Positions 14,262-25,563 are shown, numbered from the stretch's first letter. The stretch is 47,211 nt of DNA from an uncultured Clostridia bacterium (GCA_944372515.1 CALVZM010000079.1:1-47211); one strand, 5' to 3'. The notes: generated by a model from the letters alone, not told the origin. Translations and numbers: made by a program.

Positions 14262-15374
14262 TTACTTTGCCCCGTTCTTTCCGCTCTCCGCTATTTTTTC
14301 CGCCGCGGCGGAAGATAGGTAACCGGCGCGCAGTTGCCCGCACGCCCCGCCGATGTCCGCGCCCATCTGCCGGCGCAGCGTGGCGGAAATGCCGCCCTTT
14401 TCGAGCCGCGCCAGAAAACGGTATGCCGCCTTCTCTTCGGTCGGGGAAAGCGCGCGCTCGCTGACTTTGTTGAGCCGGATCAGATTGACGTGGCAGGGTC
14501 TGCCTTTCAACAATCCGATCAGCGCGTCGGCATGCGCGTCGTCGCTGTTCTCCCCCGCGATCAGGGTATACTCGAAATAGTACCGCCGCCCCGTCTTTTC
14601 AAAATAGTTCTCGCATGCTTTCAAGATCTGTTCGATGGACCATGCCCGCGCAACGGGCATGATCCGCCTTCTCTCTTCGTCGTCGGTGGCGTGGAGGGAT
14701 ACCGTCAGGTTGACGGGGATGCCTTCCTGCGCGAGGTCATACATCCTGTCCGCCAGCCCGCAGGTGGAAAGGGAAATGTTGCGTGCGGAAATGCCCGCCC
14801 CTTCGGGTGCGGTAACGTTCCGCAAAAAGCGGACGGTCGCGGCATAGTTATCCAGCGGCTCCCCGCTGCCCATGAGCACGATGTTGGTTACGGCGCGGGC
14901 GTTTTTCGCGGGCATGCCCCCTTCTTTTTTGGCATTTTCCGCAAGAAGGAGCGCGTTGACCGTGAGGATTTGGGAGAGAATCTCCCCCGCGGTGAGGTTG
15001 CGGACGAGCCCGCCGAGGGTGGAAGCGCAGAACGAACAGCCCATGCGGCAGCCGACCTGCGTGGAGACGCATTGGGTAACGCCATATTTATAGCGCATCG
15101 CCACGCCTTCGATCAGATTGCCGTCGGACAGGGAAAAGAGAAATTTTTCCGTTCCGTCGGCGGATGTAAAACGCTCTCGTATCTGCACGGGCGCATCTTC
15201 AAACCGTTCGAGAAGTTTCTCCTTCAAAGACCCCGGCAGGGTGGAGATCTCCGAAATCTTCTTCCCCTGCGTCAGTCCCGCCGAAAGTTGCGCCGCGCGG
15301 AATTTCTTTTCCCCGAGGGAAAGGACGAGCGATTGCAGTTCGTCATAGGACATATCCTGTAAAATCTCTTTCAT
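14262..15374 (-). CDS. rlmN: Dual-specificity RNA methyltransferase RlmN
   Basis: The 370-aa radical-SAM enzyme makes 2-methyladenosine at A2503 of 23S rRNA and at A37 of some tRNAs. The radical-SAM cluster is CRMGCSFC (CxxxCxxC) near residue 105. The GSGEPLDNY SAM-binding motif, the STCGL and SLHA segments, and the C-terminal GADIGGACGQLR with the methyl-carrying Cys are all visible. The length is normal. The start at 15374 overlaps the ybaK stop (ATGA) and replaces a much longer open frame that has no start signal. It is the last gene of the operon before the terminator. Confidence 0.96.
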   Translation of the reverse strand: MKEILQDMSYDELQSLVLSLGEKKFRAAQLSAGLTQGKKISEISTLPGSLKEKLLERFEDAPVQIRERFTSADGTEKFLFSLSDGNLIEGVAMRYKYGVTQCVSTQVGCRMGCSFCASTLGGLVRNLTAGEILSQILTVNALLLAENAKKEGGMPAKNARAVTNIVLMGSGEPLDNYAATVRFLRNVTAPEGAGISARNISLSTCGLADRMYDLAQEGIPVNLTVSLHATDDEERRRIMPVARAWSIEQILKACENYFEKTGRRYYFEYTLIAGENSDDAHADALIGLLKGRPCHVNLIRLNKVSERALSPTEEKAAYRFLARLEKGGISATLRRQMGADIGGACGQLRAGYLSSAAAEKIAESGKNGAK

Positions 15375-15838
15375 TCGTTCACCAAATCGGCATATCTGCC
15401 GTTTACAAGCGTTAAGAGCACGTCGGGCGGGAGTTCGACCTGAAAGCCCACTTTTCCCGCCGAAAAAATGACGGTATCGAAGAGTTGCGCGGTGTCGTTG
15501 ACCACCGTCGGAAAAGGCTTTTTCATGCCGATGGGCGAGCAGCCGCCGTGGATGTAGCCCGTGAGGGGCAGAAGATCCTTCTGACGGATCATTTCCACCG
15601 ATTTCGCCCCCACTGCCGCCGCCGCTTTTTTGAGGTGCAGCGTGCAGTTCACGGGGATGACGAACACAAAATAACCCCGTTTGCCGTCCGTCGTTACGAG
15701 GGTCTTGAATACCCTGTCCGCCTCCTGCCCCAGCGCTTCGGCGACCGACTGCCCGTCGGTCAGCGCGGGCGAATATTCGTGCGCGGTATAACCGATCTTG
15801 TGCGCGTCCAGAAAACGCATGACATTTGTCTTTTCCAT
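15371..15838 (-). CDS. ybaK: Cys-tRNA(Pro)/aminoacyl-tRNA deacylase YbaK
   Basis: The 155-aa protein belongs to the YbaK/ProRS-editing family, which hydrolyses mischarged Cys-tRNA(Pro). The fold is recognisable from FKTLVTT with the catalytic Lys, the GYFVFVIPVNCTLHLKKAA strand-helix, GYIHGGCSPIGMKK with the GxxxP loop, and the late GFQVELPPDVLL strand. ATG 15838 gives the standard family length. It is embedded between rsmB (41-nt gap) and rlmN (4-nt overlap), an addition to the usual rsmB-rlmN order in Firmicutes. Confidence 0.93.
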   Translation of the reverse strand: MEKTNVMRFLDAHKIGYTAHEYSPALTDGQSVAEALGQEADRVFKTLVTTDGKRGYFVFVIPVNCTLHLKKAAAAVGAKSVEMIRQKDLLPLTGYIHGGCSPIGMKKPFPTVVNDTAQLFDTVIFSAGKVGFQVELPPDVLLTLVNGRYADLVNE

Positions 15839-15879
15839 GGCAATGATACTCTCCCCGAAAATATCGCCGCAAAATCTTT

Positions 15880-17106
15880 TCAGCGTTCGCGGCGGAGTTT
15901 GCAAAAATAGAAGCCCGCGCCGAATGCGGCGTCCGGCAAAAACTGCAAGCCGTAAGCCGTCTCTTCGTGCGGAAGAGGGTTTTGCGTCCGCTCGGGCACA
16001 TACTCGGGATGTTCGGACAGGAACGCCCGGACAATGCCGTCGTTTTCGCAGGCAAAGACCGAACAGGTCGAATAATAGAGCGCGCCCCCTTTTTTCACGT
16101 AGCGCGAACAGGTTTCCAAAATGGCGCGCTGCATCTTTTGCAGGGAAACCAGATCCTCTTCCTTGCGGCGGAGTTTGACGTCGGGATTCTCGCAGACGGT
16201 ACCCATGCCCGAACAGGGCACGTCGCACAGTACGCCGTCGAAGGCGCCTTGCAGGCTTTCGTCAAAGACGGAGGAGTCGCGGCATTCCGCCGTGATGTTG
16301 CTCCGGTGCATGCGCGCGGCGTATTGCCGGATGAGTTCGACGCGGTGGGGATGCAGTTCAAACGAACGCACGCGGGCGCACTTTGCCGCGAGCAGAACGC
16401 TCTTTCCGCCCGGCGCGGCGCAGGCGTCCAGAAGATCGCCGCACGGTTCCACCCCGTAACAGATCGCGATCGACCCGACCGATTGGAAGGTGTAATCCCC
16501 CGCAAAAAATCCGCCGTCGCGGACAAAATTGGGAAAAATGTAGGTATGCGGGAAGGGCGTGGCAAGATGCTCGCGGGCAAGATAGTTTTCTTCCCCCCGT
16601 TCAAAGCGCACGGTTACGCCGCGGCTCTCCGCCGCCATCACGGACGCCGCGCGGGCGCCATATTGCTCCCGCAGGCGCTTTACGGCAAAGAGCGGATAGG
16701 AATAGCGCACGCTCAATCCCTCGTCCCCTTCGGGCATGGGTACGGCGTTTATGTCAAACCGACGCAGAAAGGCGTTGACGAAACCGCTCATGCCGCCCTT
16801 GCCGGCACGCTTTAAGAGCGCCACGGCGTTGTCCGTTACCATATAGCGCGCCTTCCCCATGAACAGCATCATATAAAGGGAGATCTTCAACACGATGCGC
16901 GCCGCCGCTTTGGGCGTTTTGGGCGCGAACGCGCGGATGCAATGGGTGAGATAGATGTCTTTTTCCAGCACGCCGTATACGATCTTCACCGTGCGGGCGC
17001 GGTGGAGTTCCTCCACGGGCGTTTCGGCGAGCGCCTGTTTGAGCAGGGCGCCCTCCGTGTAGATCTTTGTCAGGACCAGATAGGGATCCGCCAGAGGATT
17101 GGTCAT
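15880..17106 (-). CDS. rsmB: 16S rRNA m5C967 methyltransferase RsmB
   Basis: The 408-aa protein has the NusB-like N-terminal helical domain (residues 1-130, with ILKISLYMMLF) and a SAM-dependent m5C methyltransferase domain. DACAAPGGKS is the SAM loop, DVPCSGMGTV carries the release Cys, and YSTCSVF carries the nucleophilic Cys, followed by a C-terminal strand ending GAGFYFCKLRR. Its ATG overlaps the fmt stop by ATGA, as in many Firmicutes. It modifies C967 in the small subunit. Confidence 0.95.
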   Translation of the reverse strand: MTNPLADPYLVLTKIYTEGALLKQALAETPVEELHRARTVKIVYGVLEKDIYLTHCIRAFAPKTPKAAARIVLKISLYMMLFMGKARYMVTDNAVALLKRAGKGGMSGFVNAFLRRFDINAVPMPEGDEGLSVRYSYPLFAVKRLREQYGARAASVMAAESRGVTVRFERGEENYLAREHLATPFPHTYIFPNFVRDGGFFAGDYTFQSVGSIAICYGVEPCGDLLDACAAPGGKSVLLAAKCARVRSFELHPHRVELIRQYAARMHRSNITAECRDSSVFDESLQGAFDGVLCDVPCSGMGTVCENPDVKLRRKEEDLVSLQKMQRAILETCSRYVKKGGALYYSTCSVFACENDGIVRAFLSEHPEYVPERTQNPLPHEETAYGLQFLPDAAFGAGFYFCKLRRER

Positions 17107-18023
17107 TGCAGGACCTCGCCTTTGACGAGTTTTCTGCCGTTCAAAGCGTCCGTGCCCGACATATTCCTTCCGCCCGCAAAGCGCACTTCTTCCAATACGA
17201 CGGCGCCGTCCGCACACCGGATCGCCGCCCGCGCGGGCAGGGCAAGCACCGTGCCGCACGGCTCTTCCCCCGCATAGGGAAGAAAGGAAGCGCGGTAGAC
17301 GTTGACGGGCGTACCCTTATGCAGAAAGTATGCCGTCGGTTCGGGGTTCATGCCGCGCACGAGATCGACGATCTTTTTCCCCGGCAGGGAAAAATCTATT
17401 TTTGCCTGTTCCTTGGTGATCTTTCCGACGAAGGTCGCCTGCGACTTATCCTGCAAAAGCAGGGCGGGAGAGCCCGCCTCGATCAGTTTCAGCCCCTCTG
17501 CAATGGCTTCCGCGCCGAGCAAAGACAGGCGGGCGGCAAGTTCCCCCGCCGTTTCTGTTTCTCCGATCGGCGTGCGCCTGACGAGCAGGATGTCCCCCGC
17601 GTCCAACTCCGTTTCCGTCTTCATCACGGTAACGCCCGTGTGCGTTTCGCCGTCGATGATGCACTGCTGGATGGGCGCCGCGCCGCGGTAACGGGGCAAG
17701 AGGCTGGCATGGATGTTCCAAACGCCGCGCGGGAAGAGATCGAGAATCTGACGGGACAAAATTTGCCCGAAAGCGCAGGTAACCATGAGATCGGCGCCGA
17801 ACGAAGCCACCGCCTGCACCTCGTCGCGGATGCGGACGGGCTGAAAAACGGGAATACCATGCCCGAGAGCAAAGACCTTGACGGGCGGCGGCGTGATGAT
17901 TTTTTTCCTGCCCGTCGGCTTGTCCCGACGGGTGATGACGCCGACCACTTCATGGCCGCTTTCCAAAATTTTTTGCAGGGGCGGCACGGCAAATTCGGGC
18001 GTGCCCGCATAGAGTATCTTCAT
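17103..18023 (-). CDS. fmt: Methionyl-tRNA formyltransferase
   Basis: The 306-aa enzyme transfers formyl from 10-formyl-THF to initiator Met-tRNA. The N-terminal formyltransferase domain contains NIHASLLPRYRGAAPIQ with the catalytic Asn and His and the Arg-rich loop, followed by LDAGDIL with the catalytic Asp. The C-terminal OB-like domain starts near residue 205. It lies 15 nt downstream of def and overlaps rsmB. Confidence 0.97.
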   Translation of the reverse strand: MKILYAGTPEFAVPPLQKILESGHEVVGVITRRDKPTGRKKIITPPPVKVFALGHGIPVFQPVRIRDEVQAVASFGADLMVTCAFGQILSRQILDLFPRGVWNIHASLLPRYRGAAPIQQCIIDGETHTGVTVMKTETELDAGDILLVRRTPIGETETAGELAARLSLLGAEAIAEGLKLIEAGSPALLLQDKSQATFVGKITKEQAKIDFSLPGKKIVDLVRGMNPEPTAYFLHKGTPVNVYRASFLPYAGEEPCGTVLALPARAAIRCADGAVVLEEVRFAGGRNMSGTDALNGRKLVKGEVLQ

Positions 18024-18038
18024 GCCTTCCTCCCTTCT

Positions 18039-18494
18039 TTAACGGACCGTTTCGATGTCCGTCGCCTTATCGATGTATAAAATGCCGTCGAGATGATCGA
18101 GTTCGTGGCAGATGCAGCGGGCAAAAAAGCCCTTGGCTTCGAGGACGTGTTCTTCGCCGAAGCGGTCCGAATAGGCGATTTTCACCTTATAGGGACGAGA
18201 GACGTTTCCCTGACGCCCGCGGACGGACAGACAGCCTTCCGGTCCCGTCTGTTCCCCTTTCTGTTTGAGAAAACGGGGATTGATCAATTCAAAAAATCCC
18301 TCCTCGACGTCGCACACCACCGCGCGGCGCAAAACGCCCACCTGGGGCGCCGCCAGACCCGCGCCCTCTTCGTAACGCACGGTGTCCTTCATGTCGTCGA
18401 GAAGTTGCCAGAGATTCTGATCGAATTTTTCCACGGGGAAACACTTCTTCCGAAGCACTTCATCCCCCACCTGTATCACTTTGCGGATCGCCAT
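18039..18494 (-). CDS. def: Peptide deformylase
   Basis: The 151-aa metalloprotease removes the N-terminal formyl group from nascent proteins. All three motifs are intact: GAGLAAPQVG (residues 44-53), EGCLSV with metal ligand Cys88, and HELDHL with His130, catalytic Glu131 and His134. The length is that of the short type-1-like enzymes. It is followed by fmt after 15 nt. The 150 bp between it and priA hold a GC-rich inverted repeat whose T-run is on the opposite strand. Confidence 0.96.
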   Translation of the reverse strand: MAIRKVIQVGDEVLRKKCFPVEKFDQNLWQLLDDMKDTVRYEEGAGLAAPQVGVLRRAVVCDVEEGFFELINPRFLKQKGEQTGPEGCLSVRGRQGNVSRPYKVKIAYSDRFGEEHVLEAKGFFARCICHELDHLDGILYIDKATDIETVR

Positions 18495-18645
18495 TGTATG
18501 TCTTTCTCCTTATTGCAAGATGCATTCTTTTATTTGATTCACATCGCCCGTTCCCGCACGCATGCCGCACGCGCCCCGCGCGGCGTTTTTATTTGTCAAA
18601 GGCTATAAACGGCATACCCATGCCGCGCTGTAACAAAAAAACGCA

Positions 18646-20814
18646 TTAACTGAGGTTCGCGGGATTTTCCTCGACGTAGACGAGCCAGCGCCTGTCCGTA
18701 TTCTCCGCGCAGACGGCATAGACGGCGGCAAGCAGCGTTTGGTCGGTCAGGCGCATGAGCACCTGATAGCGGTGCCTGCCCTGGATGCGCCGGATGGGGG
18801 CGTGCATTTTGTTGAAAAATAAAAACCGATCGCGGTTGTCTAGATATATCTTTTCCAGCGGAAAATAGACCCGCCGCAGCCCTTCGAGCGCGTCGGCGTC
18901 CGTTTCCGCACTGACAAGCACCCGCACGATGAGCGCAAACGGCGGGAATGCCGTGGCGCGGCGCAAAGAGATCTCGTTTTCGTAAAACCCTTCGTAATCA
19001 TAGGACACGGCAAAGCGCAGAACGGCGTTTTCGGGGTCATACGTCTGCAAAACGACCTTGCCCTTTTCTTCCCCCCTGCCGCTCCTGCCCGCCACCTGCG
19101 TGATGAGTTGAAAGGTGCGTTCGCCGCTGCGGTAATCGGAAAAGTGCAGGCTCATGTCGGCATCGAGGATGCCCACCAGCGTTACCGCGGGGAAATCGTG
19201 CCCCTTGGCGATCATCTGCGTTCCGACGAGAATGTCCGCTTCGCCGCCTGCAAAGGCTTGCAGGATTTTGAAATGCCCTTCCTTGCCCCCCGTGGTATCG
19301 TTGTCCATGCGCAGAACGCGCGCGGCGGGATAGAGTTTTTTCAGTTCCTCCACGACCCGTTCGGTGCCTGTGCCGTGATAGACGAGGTGTTTGCCGCCGC
19401 ACTCGGGACAGGCGGAAAGCATGCGGTAGCGCGCGCCGCAATAGTGGCATTTGAGGCAATGCTCTTCATGATGATAGGTCAGTGCGACGTCGCAGGATTC
19501 GCACTTGGCGACATAGCCGCACTCCGTGCAGATGACCGAACGGGAATAACCGCGGCGGTTCAGAAACAAGATCGCCTGCTTGCCGCCCGAAAGCGTTTCT
19601 TCCAACTCCTGCCGCAGCGCGGCGGAGAAAAAAGAGTTGTTCCCCTTGCGCACTTCGCGCCGCATGTCCGACACGATGATCTCGGGCATGGGGCGCCGAT
19701 TGATGCGCTTCGTCAGACGGATGAGGTTGTATTCCCCCGCGCGGGCGTGCATGTATGTTTCCACCGACGGCGTGGCGCTGCCGAGCACCAATTTGCAGCC
19801 GTTGTATTCGGCGCGCAGGAGCGCGACGTCAAAGGTATTGTACCGCGGCGAAGTTTCGCTGACGTAACTGCCGTCGTGTTCCTCGTCGATGATGAGCACG
19901 CCGATATTTTCCAGCGGGGAGAACACGGCGCTGCGCGCGCCGACGACGATCTTCGCCTCGCCCGAACGGATGCGCCACCACTCGTCGAACCGCTCGCCCG
20001 CCGAAAGCCCGCTGTGCAGGATGGCTGCCGCCCCGCCGAAACGGGCGCGGAGTTGGGAGAGCATCTGCGGCGTCAGGGAAATTTCGGGAACGAGAAAGAC
20101 GGCGCTCCTGCCCTGCGCGAGCGTCTGCGCGATCAGGTTGAGATAGATCTCCGTCTTGCCGCTGCCCGTTACGCCGTGGAGAAGGTGCACCCGCTTGTCC
20201 GACGAAAGAACGGAAGAGAGCGCGGCTTCCTGCTCCTTTGTGAGTTCGTGCACGCCGCCGCCCGGCGGCAGATCGGCATACGGCGAGCGCTGCACCCGTT
20301 CGCGGGTGATGCGGATCAGTCCCTTTTTTTCCAGCGCGGTCAATGCGCCGGAAAAGCGTTCCCGCAATGCCGCACACGGCGTTTTGCCGTGCGAGAGAAG
20401 ATATTCAAAGAGTTCCCGCTGCACTTTCGCGCGGGGGGAAAACTCCGCCTGTTCCACGGCGGCGGACGCAAAGGAACGATAGATCTCCCCCACCTTTCCC
20501 GCGCGCATTTCGGCGGGAAGAAAGAGGCGCAGGACGAGCGCCATGGGCACGTGGTAACGCGCGGCGAGCCGCGATGCGAGCGCGAGGCATTCCCCGTTCA
20601 GTGCGGGCGGCTCGTCGTATACCCGCGCGATGCGCTTCAATGCAGACGGGGGCAGGGACGAACTTTCCTTCACGCGCATGACGAATCCCGCCACATACGT
20701 CCTGCCGAAGGGCACCGTTACGCGGCAGCCCGCCTGCAAACCGTCGTCGCAGAGATAGTCGAATATTTTGTCCACTTCGCTGTGCGCGATGTCCACGATG
20801 ACTTCCGCTACCAT
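18646..20814 (-). CDS. priA: Primosomal replication-restart helicase PriA
   Basis: The 722-aa protein starts at ATG 20814 behind GAGGG; a longer frame upstream has no start signal. Domains in order are the 3'-DNA-binding domain (residues 1-100), a winged-helix region (115-190), and the helicase core with Walker A GVTGSGKT (214-221) and DEEH (310-313). Eight zinc-binding cysteines follow at 429-472 (CTEC, CESC, CHYC, CPEC), then GTERVVEEL and helicase motifs V-VI (VGTQMIAKGHDFP, QVAGRSGR). It restarts stalled forks. It is cotranscribed with yicC-gmk-rpoZ. Confidence 0.97.
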   Translation of the reverse strand: MVAEVIVDIAHSEVDKIFDYLCDDGLQAGCRVTVPFGRTYVAGFVMRVKESSSLPPSALKRIARVYDEPPALNGECLALASRLAARYHVPMALVLRLFLPAEMRAGKVGEIYRSFASAAVEQAEFSPRAKVQRELFEYLLSHGKTPCAALRERFSGALTALEKKGLIRITRERVQRSPYADLPPGGGVHELTKEQEAALSSVLSSDKRVHLLHGVTGSGKTEIYLNLIAQTLAQGRSAVFLVPEISLTPQMLSQLRARFGGAAAILHSGLSAGERFDEWWRIRSGEAKIVVGARSAVFSPLENIGVLIIDEEHDGSYVSETSPRYNTFDVALLRAEYNGCKLVLGSATPSVETYMHARAGEYNLIRLTKRINRRPMPEIIVSDMRREVRKGNNSFFSAALRQELEETLSGGKQAILFLNRRGYSRSVICTECGYVAKCESCDVALTYHHEEHCLKCHYCGARYRMLSACPECGGKHLVYHGTGTERVVEELKKLYPAARVLRMDNDTTGGKEGHFKILQAFAGGEADILVGTQMIAKGHDFPAVTLVGILDADMSLHFSDYRSGERTFQLITQVAGRSGRGEEKGKVVLQTYDPENAVLRFAVSYDYEGFYENEISLRRATAFPPFALIVRVLVSAETDADALEGLRRVYFPLEKIYLDNRDRFLFFNKMHAPIRRIQGRHRYQVLMRLTDQTLLAAVYAVCAENTDRRWLVYVEENPANLS

Positions 20815-20880
20815 GCCCGTTCCCTCTTGCCGTGCGCCGCGCAAAACGGCGCCAAAAAGATCGGTTTTCCCGTCTGAACA

Positions 20881-20909
20881 GACAGCCCCGCATGACAAAC
20901 GGGGCTGTC
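20881..20909. other. Hairpin between rpoZ and priA
   Basis: GACAGCCCCG and CGGGGCTGTC form a perfect 10-bp stem around 9 nt in the 139-bp gap between the rpoZ stop and the priA start. There is no adjacent T-run on the minus strand, so an RNA-processing or attenuation element is more likely than an intrinsic terminator. Confidence 0.55.
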
Positions 20910-20953
20910 GGATCTTATGCCTTTTTTTTATCCTCTTCTGCGGCGGAAAGAAC

Positions 20954-21175
20954 TCAGTCCTTGGTATAGCCGATCTTTCCTTCGGCGATCTCCTTGCAGG
21001 CTTTGACGATCTCCTTTTCGCCGTCATCGCCGGCATAGAGGCTGGCGCTCTGTTCCTGTTCCGCGATCTGGCGGGCGCGCTTGGCTGCCACGACGCAGAG
21101 CACATAGGCGCTGGCAGGGTCTTCCTGCGAGCCGAGTTTGCGGGTCATTTCGTCAACCGTAGGTTCGTTTATCAT
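20954..21175 (-). CDS. rpoZ: RNA polymerase omega subunit
   Basis: The 73-aa protein fits omega: MTRKLGSQEDPASAYVLCVVAAKRARQI holds the conserved helix that latches the beta-prime C-terminus, followed by an acidic C-terminal stretch (KEIVKACKEIAEGKIGY). Its place directly after gmk is conserved in Firmicutes. Confidence 0.92.
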   Translation of the reverse strand: MINEPTVDEMTRKLGSQEDPASAYVLCVVAAKRARQIAEQEQSASLYAGDDGEKEIVKACKEIAEGKIGYTKD

Positions 21176-21209
21176 ACAACTTTACTCCTTATTTCGATCT
21201 TTGATTTTT

Positions 21210-21770
21210 TTATCCCTTTGCCCGTTCGGCCTCAACGATCTGCCGCAGGCGGGCATATGCCTCCTGCAAGTCGTCGTTGACGACGGTGTAGTCATACCGC
21301 CGTGCAAAGGACTCTTCGTATGCCGCGCGCGCAACGCGCTCGGATATCTGCTGTTCGCTCTCGGACTGCCGTCCGCGCAGGCGTTTTTTCAACTCCTCGG
21401 CGGAAGGCGGCGCGATGAATACGGTAACCGTATCCGGCTTTTTCGCCTTGGCACTCATGGCGCCCTTGACGTCGATTTCCAGGATGACCGATTTTTTCGC
21501 GAGCATCTCCTCGACGAAGGAGAGGGGCGTGCCGTAATAATTGCCGAAATGCTCGTCATACTCCAAAAAACCGCCTGCGGCGATCTTCTTTTCAAACGTA
21601 TCCCGATCGATGAAAAAATAATCCTTTCCGTCCGCTTCTCCCGCGCGGGGGGCGCGCGTCGTGCAGGATACGGAGGAAACGAGATTTTCATCCCCTTCCA
21701 ACAGCATCTTCACCAACGTGCCCTTGCCCACGCCCGAAGGACCGGAAATTGCAAACAATACGTTTTTCAT
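21210..21770 (-). CDS. gmk: Guanylate kinase
   Basis: The 186-aa enzyme phosphorylates GMP to GDP. The P-loop GPSGVGKGT is at residues 9-17 and is followed by the GMP-binding region (SCTTRAPRAGEADGKDYFF, then FLEYDEHFGNYYGT), with the lid RLRGRQSES near residue 140. I choose ATG 21770 because GGAG stands 8 nt upstream; an ATG at 21776 overlaps the yicC stop. The usual small remA gene between yicC and gmk is absent. Confidence 0.96.
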   Translation of the reverse strand: MKNVLFAISGPSGVGKGTLVKMLLEGDENLVSSVSCTTRAPRAGEADGKDYFFIDRDTFEKKIAAGGFLEYDEHFGNYYGTPLSFVEEMLAKKSVILEIDVKGAMSAKAKKPDTVTVFIAPPSAEELKKRLRGRQSESEQQISERVARAAYEESFARRYDYTVVNDDLQEAYARLRQIVEAERAKG

Positions 21771-21775
21771 CGGCA

Positions 21776-22657
21776 TCACTCCAAATTCTGCACCTGTTCG
21801 CGGATCTTTTCGATCTCATTTTTGAGCGCCAGCGAAAGACGGGTAACCGTCAGGTCGTTGCTCTTGGAACAGACGGTGTTTGTTTCGCGGTTGAATTCCT
21901 GCACCAGAAAGTCAAGTTTCCTGCCCGCGGCGTCCTCGCGGCAGATGGCGCGGAACTGCGCGATGTGCGAGCGCAAACGGGTGAGTTCTTCATCGATGTT
22001 GCTCTTGTCGGCAAACACGGCGACTTCGCTCAGCAGCCTGCCTTCGTCCGCCTCCGCCCCCACGCTTTCAAGCGCCTTATTCACGCGCTCGGTGAGGCGC
22101 ACACGGTATTCCTCGGCGACGGCGAGCGCGCGTTCGGCAATGCCGTTCACCAACTCTTCCACCCTGTCCATGCGGGCGGTGAGATCGGCGAGCAGTTTTT
22201 CCCCTTCCGCCGCACGCATGACGTTGAGCCTGCCGAGCGCATCGCGCAGCGCCGCGGTCAATGCGCCGACGATCTCTTCATCCGCGCCCTGCACCTCTTC
22301 CTGCTTCAAAACATCCCCGTAACGGAGCACGCTCGTCAAAGTAACGTCGTCCGCCGCCGAGGGAAGCAGCGCTTTCAGGCGCATCGCCGCGTCGAAATAT
22401 GCCTGCGCCAAAGGGGCGTCGACCCACAGAGTCTTGGGTTTTTCCCTGTGGTCGGTCAGGTTGACGAATACGTCGGCATGCCCGCGGGAAATTTCAGAGC
22501 GCACCAGCGCGCGGATATTCTCTTCCAGCCCCGTAAAGAGGCGGGGCGCCTTGACGGCGATGTCGAGAAAACGGTTGTTGACCGTCTTGATCTCCACGGT
22601 CAGTTCCACGCCGCCCTGTCTGTATTCTCCCTTGCCGTAACCCGTCATGCTGAACAT
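21776..22657 (-). CDS. yicC: YicC/YloC family endoribonuclease
   Basis: The 293-aa protein starts at ATG 22657 with the family's typical MFSMTGYGKGE. It continues with VEIKTVNNRFLDIAVKAPR and the C-terminal DUF1732 segment (RKLDFLVQEFNRETNTVCSKSND, ending KNEIEKIREQVQNLE). YicC proteins are hexameric endoribonucleases acting on small RNAs and structured RNAs. It opens the leftward operon and is preceded by a promoter with a 30-nt leader containing GGGG as a weak ribosome site. Confidence 0.95.
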   Translation of the reverse strand: MFSMTGYGKGEYRQGGVELTVEIKTVNNRFLDIAVKAPRLFTGLEENIRALVRSEISRGHADVFVNLTDHREKPKTLWVDAPLAQAYFDAAMRLKALLPSAADDVTLTSVLRYGDVLKQEEVQGADEEIVGALTAALRDALGRLNVMRAAEGEKLLADLTARMDRVEELVNGIAERALAVAEEYRVRLTERVNKALESVGAEADEGRLLSEVAVFADKSNIDEELTRLRSHIAQFRAICREDAAGRKLDFLVQEFNRETNTVCSKSNDLTVTRLSLALKNEIEKIREQVQNLE

Positions 22658-22687
22658 ATCGTTTTCCCCGTATATGCGTTTTGCTAT

Positions 22688-22716
22688 ATTATAGCAAATA
22701 CGCGCCGAAATTTCAA
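22688..22716 (-). promoter_or_regulatory. Promoter of the yicC-gmk-rpoZ-priA operon
   Basis: TTGAAA (22716-22711), 17 nt and TATAAT (22693-22688) are on the minus strand, with the start expected near 22681. The -10 region is part of a short palindrome (TTGCTATATTATAGCAA). Confidence 0.85.
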
Positions 22717-22843
22717 GCAAAAGGCAATCGTTTTCAAAAAAAACGGGAAGATGATTTTTCTTCCCGCTGCGACCGTCTTTTTTTATTCCGTTTTTCTGCG
22801 GGAAAAAGAGCGGCAGATGAGCCGCGCACCCCTTTTCACTCCC

Positions 22844-23422
22844 TTATCGGCGGCGCTCGTCCTGCGTCCGTTCGCCCTCCTGCGCTTTCCCGATGACGAA
22901 ATACGCAATGCCCGCGACGACGAACGCGACGATCGCCACGGCAAGGAATACGAGAAACAGGAGCAGCGCGAAAATTTCGGCAGTGTCGCTCCCGCCGCCC
23001 GTCCAAAGCACGAAAAACATGCCGACGGTGCCGAGAAAGAGAAGAAGCACGCCAAGAGAAAGGCTCACCTTCTGCAACGTCTTATACGAATGGAGCATGC
23101 CCGCATTTTTCGGGGAAACCGACGTCTGTCCTTTTTCCTCCGCCGTATTTTGTAAAACCTCTTTCGTTTCGGACATGGTATCGCCCCGATCCGCAAAAGC
23201 GGCATCGGATGGCGCGGAGGCAAGCCGTCCGCGCAACAGTTCGTCCACCGTGCATTCCAGAATATCGGCAAGCGCCACAAGTTGTCCCGTTTCGGGGAAG
23301 CATTCCCCCGTCTCCCACTTGGAAACCGCCTTATTGGTAACGTCCAATCGGTCGGCAATGTTCTGCTGGGTCAATCCGAGCGCCTTGCGGCGGGCATAGA
23401 GAAAGTCGGGAAAACCGTTCAT
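22844..23422 (-). CDS. XRE-family regulator with two membrane helices
   Basis: The 192-aa protein has an N-terminal Cro/CI helix-turn-helix (residues 7-62, LGLTQQNIADRLDVTNKAVSKWETGECFPE) typical of clostridial antibiotic/stress regulators. A charged linker and two hydrophobic helices follow (SLGVLLLFLGTVGMFFVLW and FALLLFLVFLAVAIVAFVVAGIAYFVIG), then a basic tail. Membrane-tethered XRE proteins are thought to sense envelope conditions. It is monocistronic, with GGAGAG before the ATG and TATAAT at 23454-23449 but a weak -35. Confidence 0.88.
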   Translation of the reverse strand: MNGFPDFLYARRKALGLTQQNIADRLDVTNKAVSKWETGECFPETGQLVALADILECTVDELLRGRLASAPSDAAFADRGDTMSETKEVLQNTAEEKGQTSVSPKNAGMLHSYKTLQKVSLSLGVLLLFLGTVGMFFVLWTGGGSDTAEIFALLLFLVFLAVAIVAFVVAGIAYFVIGKAQEGERTQDERRR

Positions 23423-23571
23423 TTTTTTCTCTCCTTCGTTTTTCTTTTATTATACCGCAAAACGGACGAAAGGGAAAAGTACTTCCCGTAGAATTCAAAA
23501 AAATCTTGTCTACCGCAGGTTCAATTCTCAAAAACGATCAAAAAATACGGCAAAACAACGCGAAACCCCAC

Positions 23572-25563
<1,992 letters not shown>

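Noticed and set aside
14262..16055. Apparent 597-codon rlmN fusion
   Set aside because: The extra N-terminal part is an out-of-frame reading of ybaK. The proper rlmN start at 15374 overlaps the ybaK stop.
18560..18600. GC-rich inverted repeat with T-run between def and priA as operon terminator
   Set aside because: The T-run is on the plus strand, where no gene is transcribed. On the minus strand it would not act as an intrinsic terminator.
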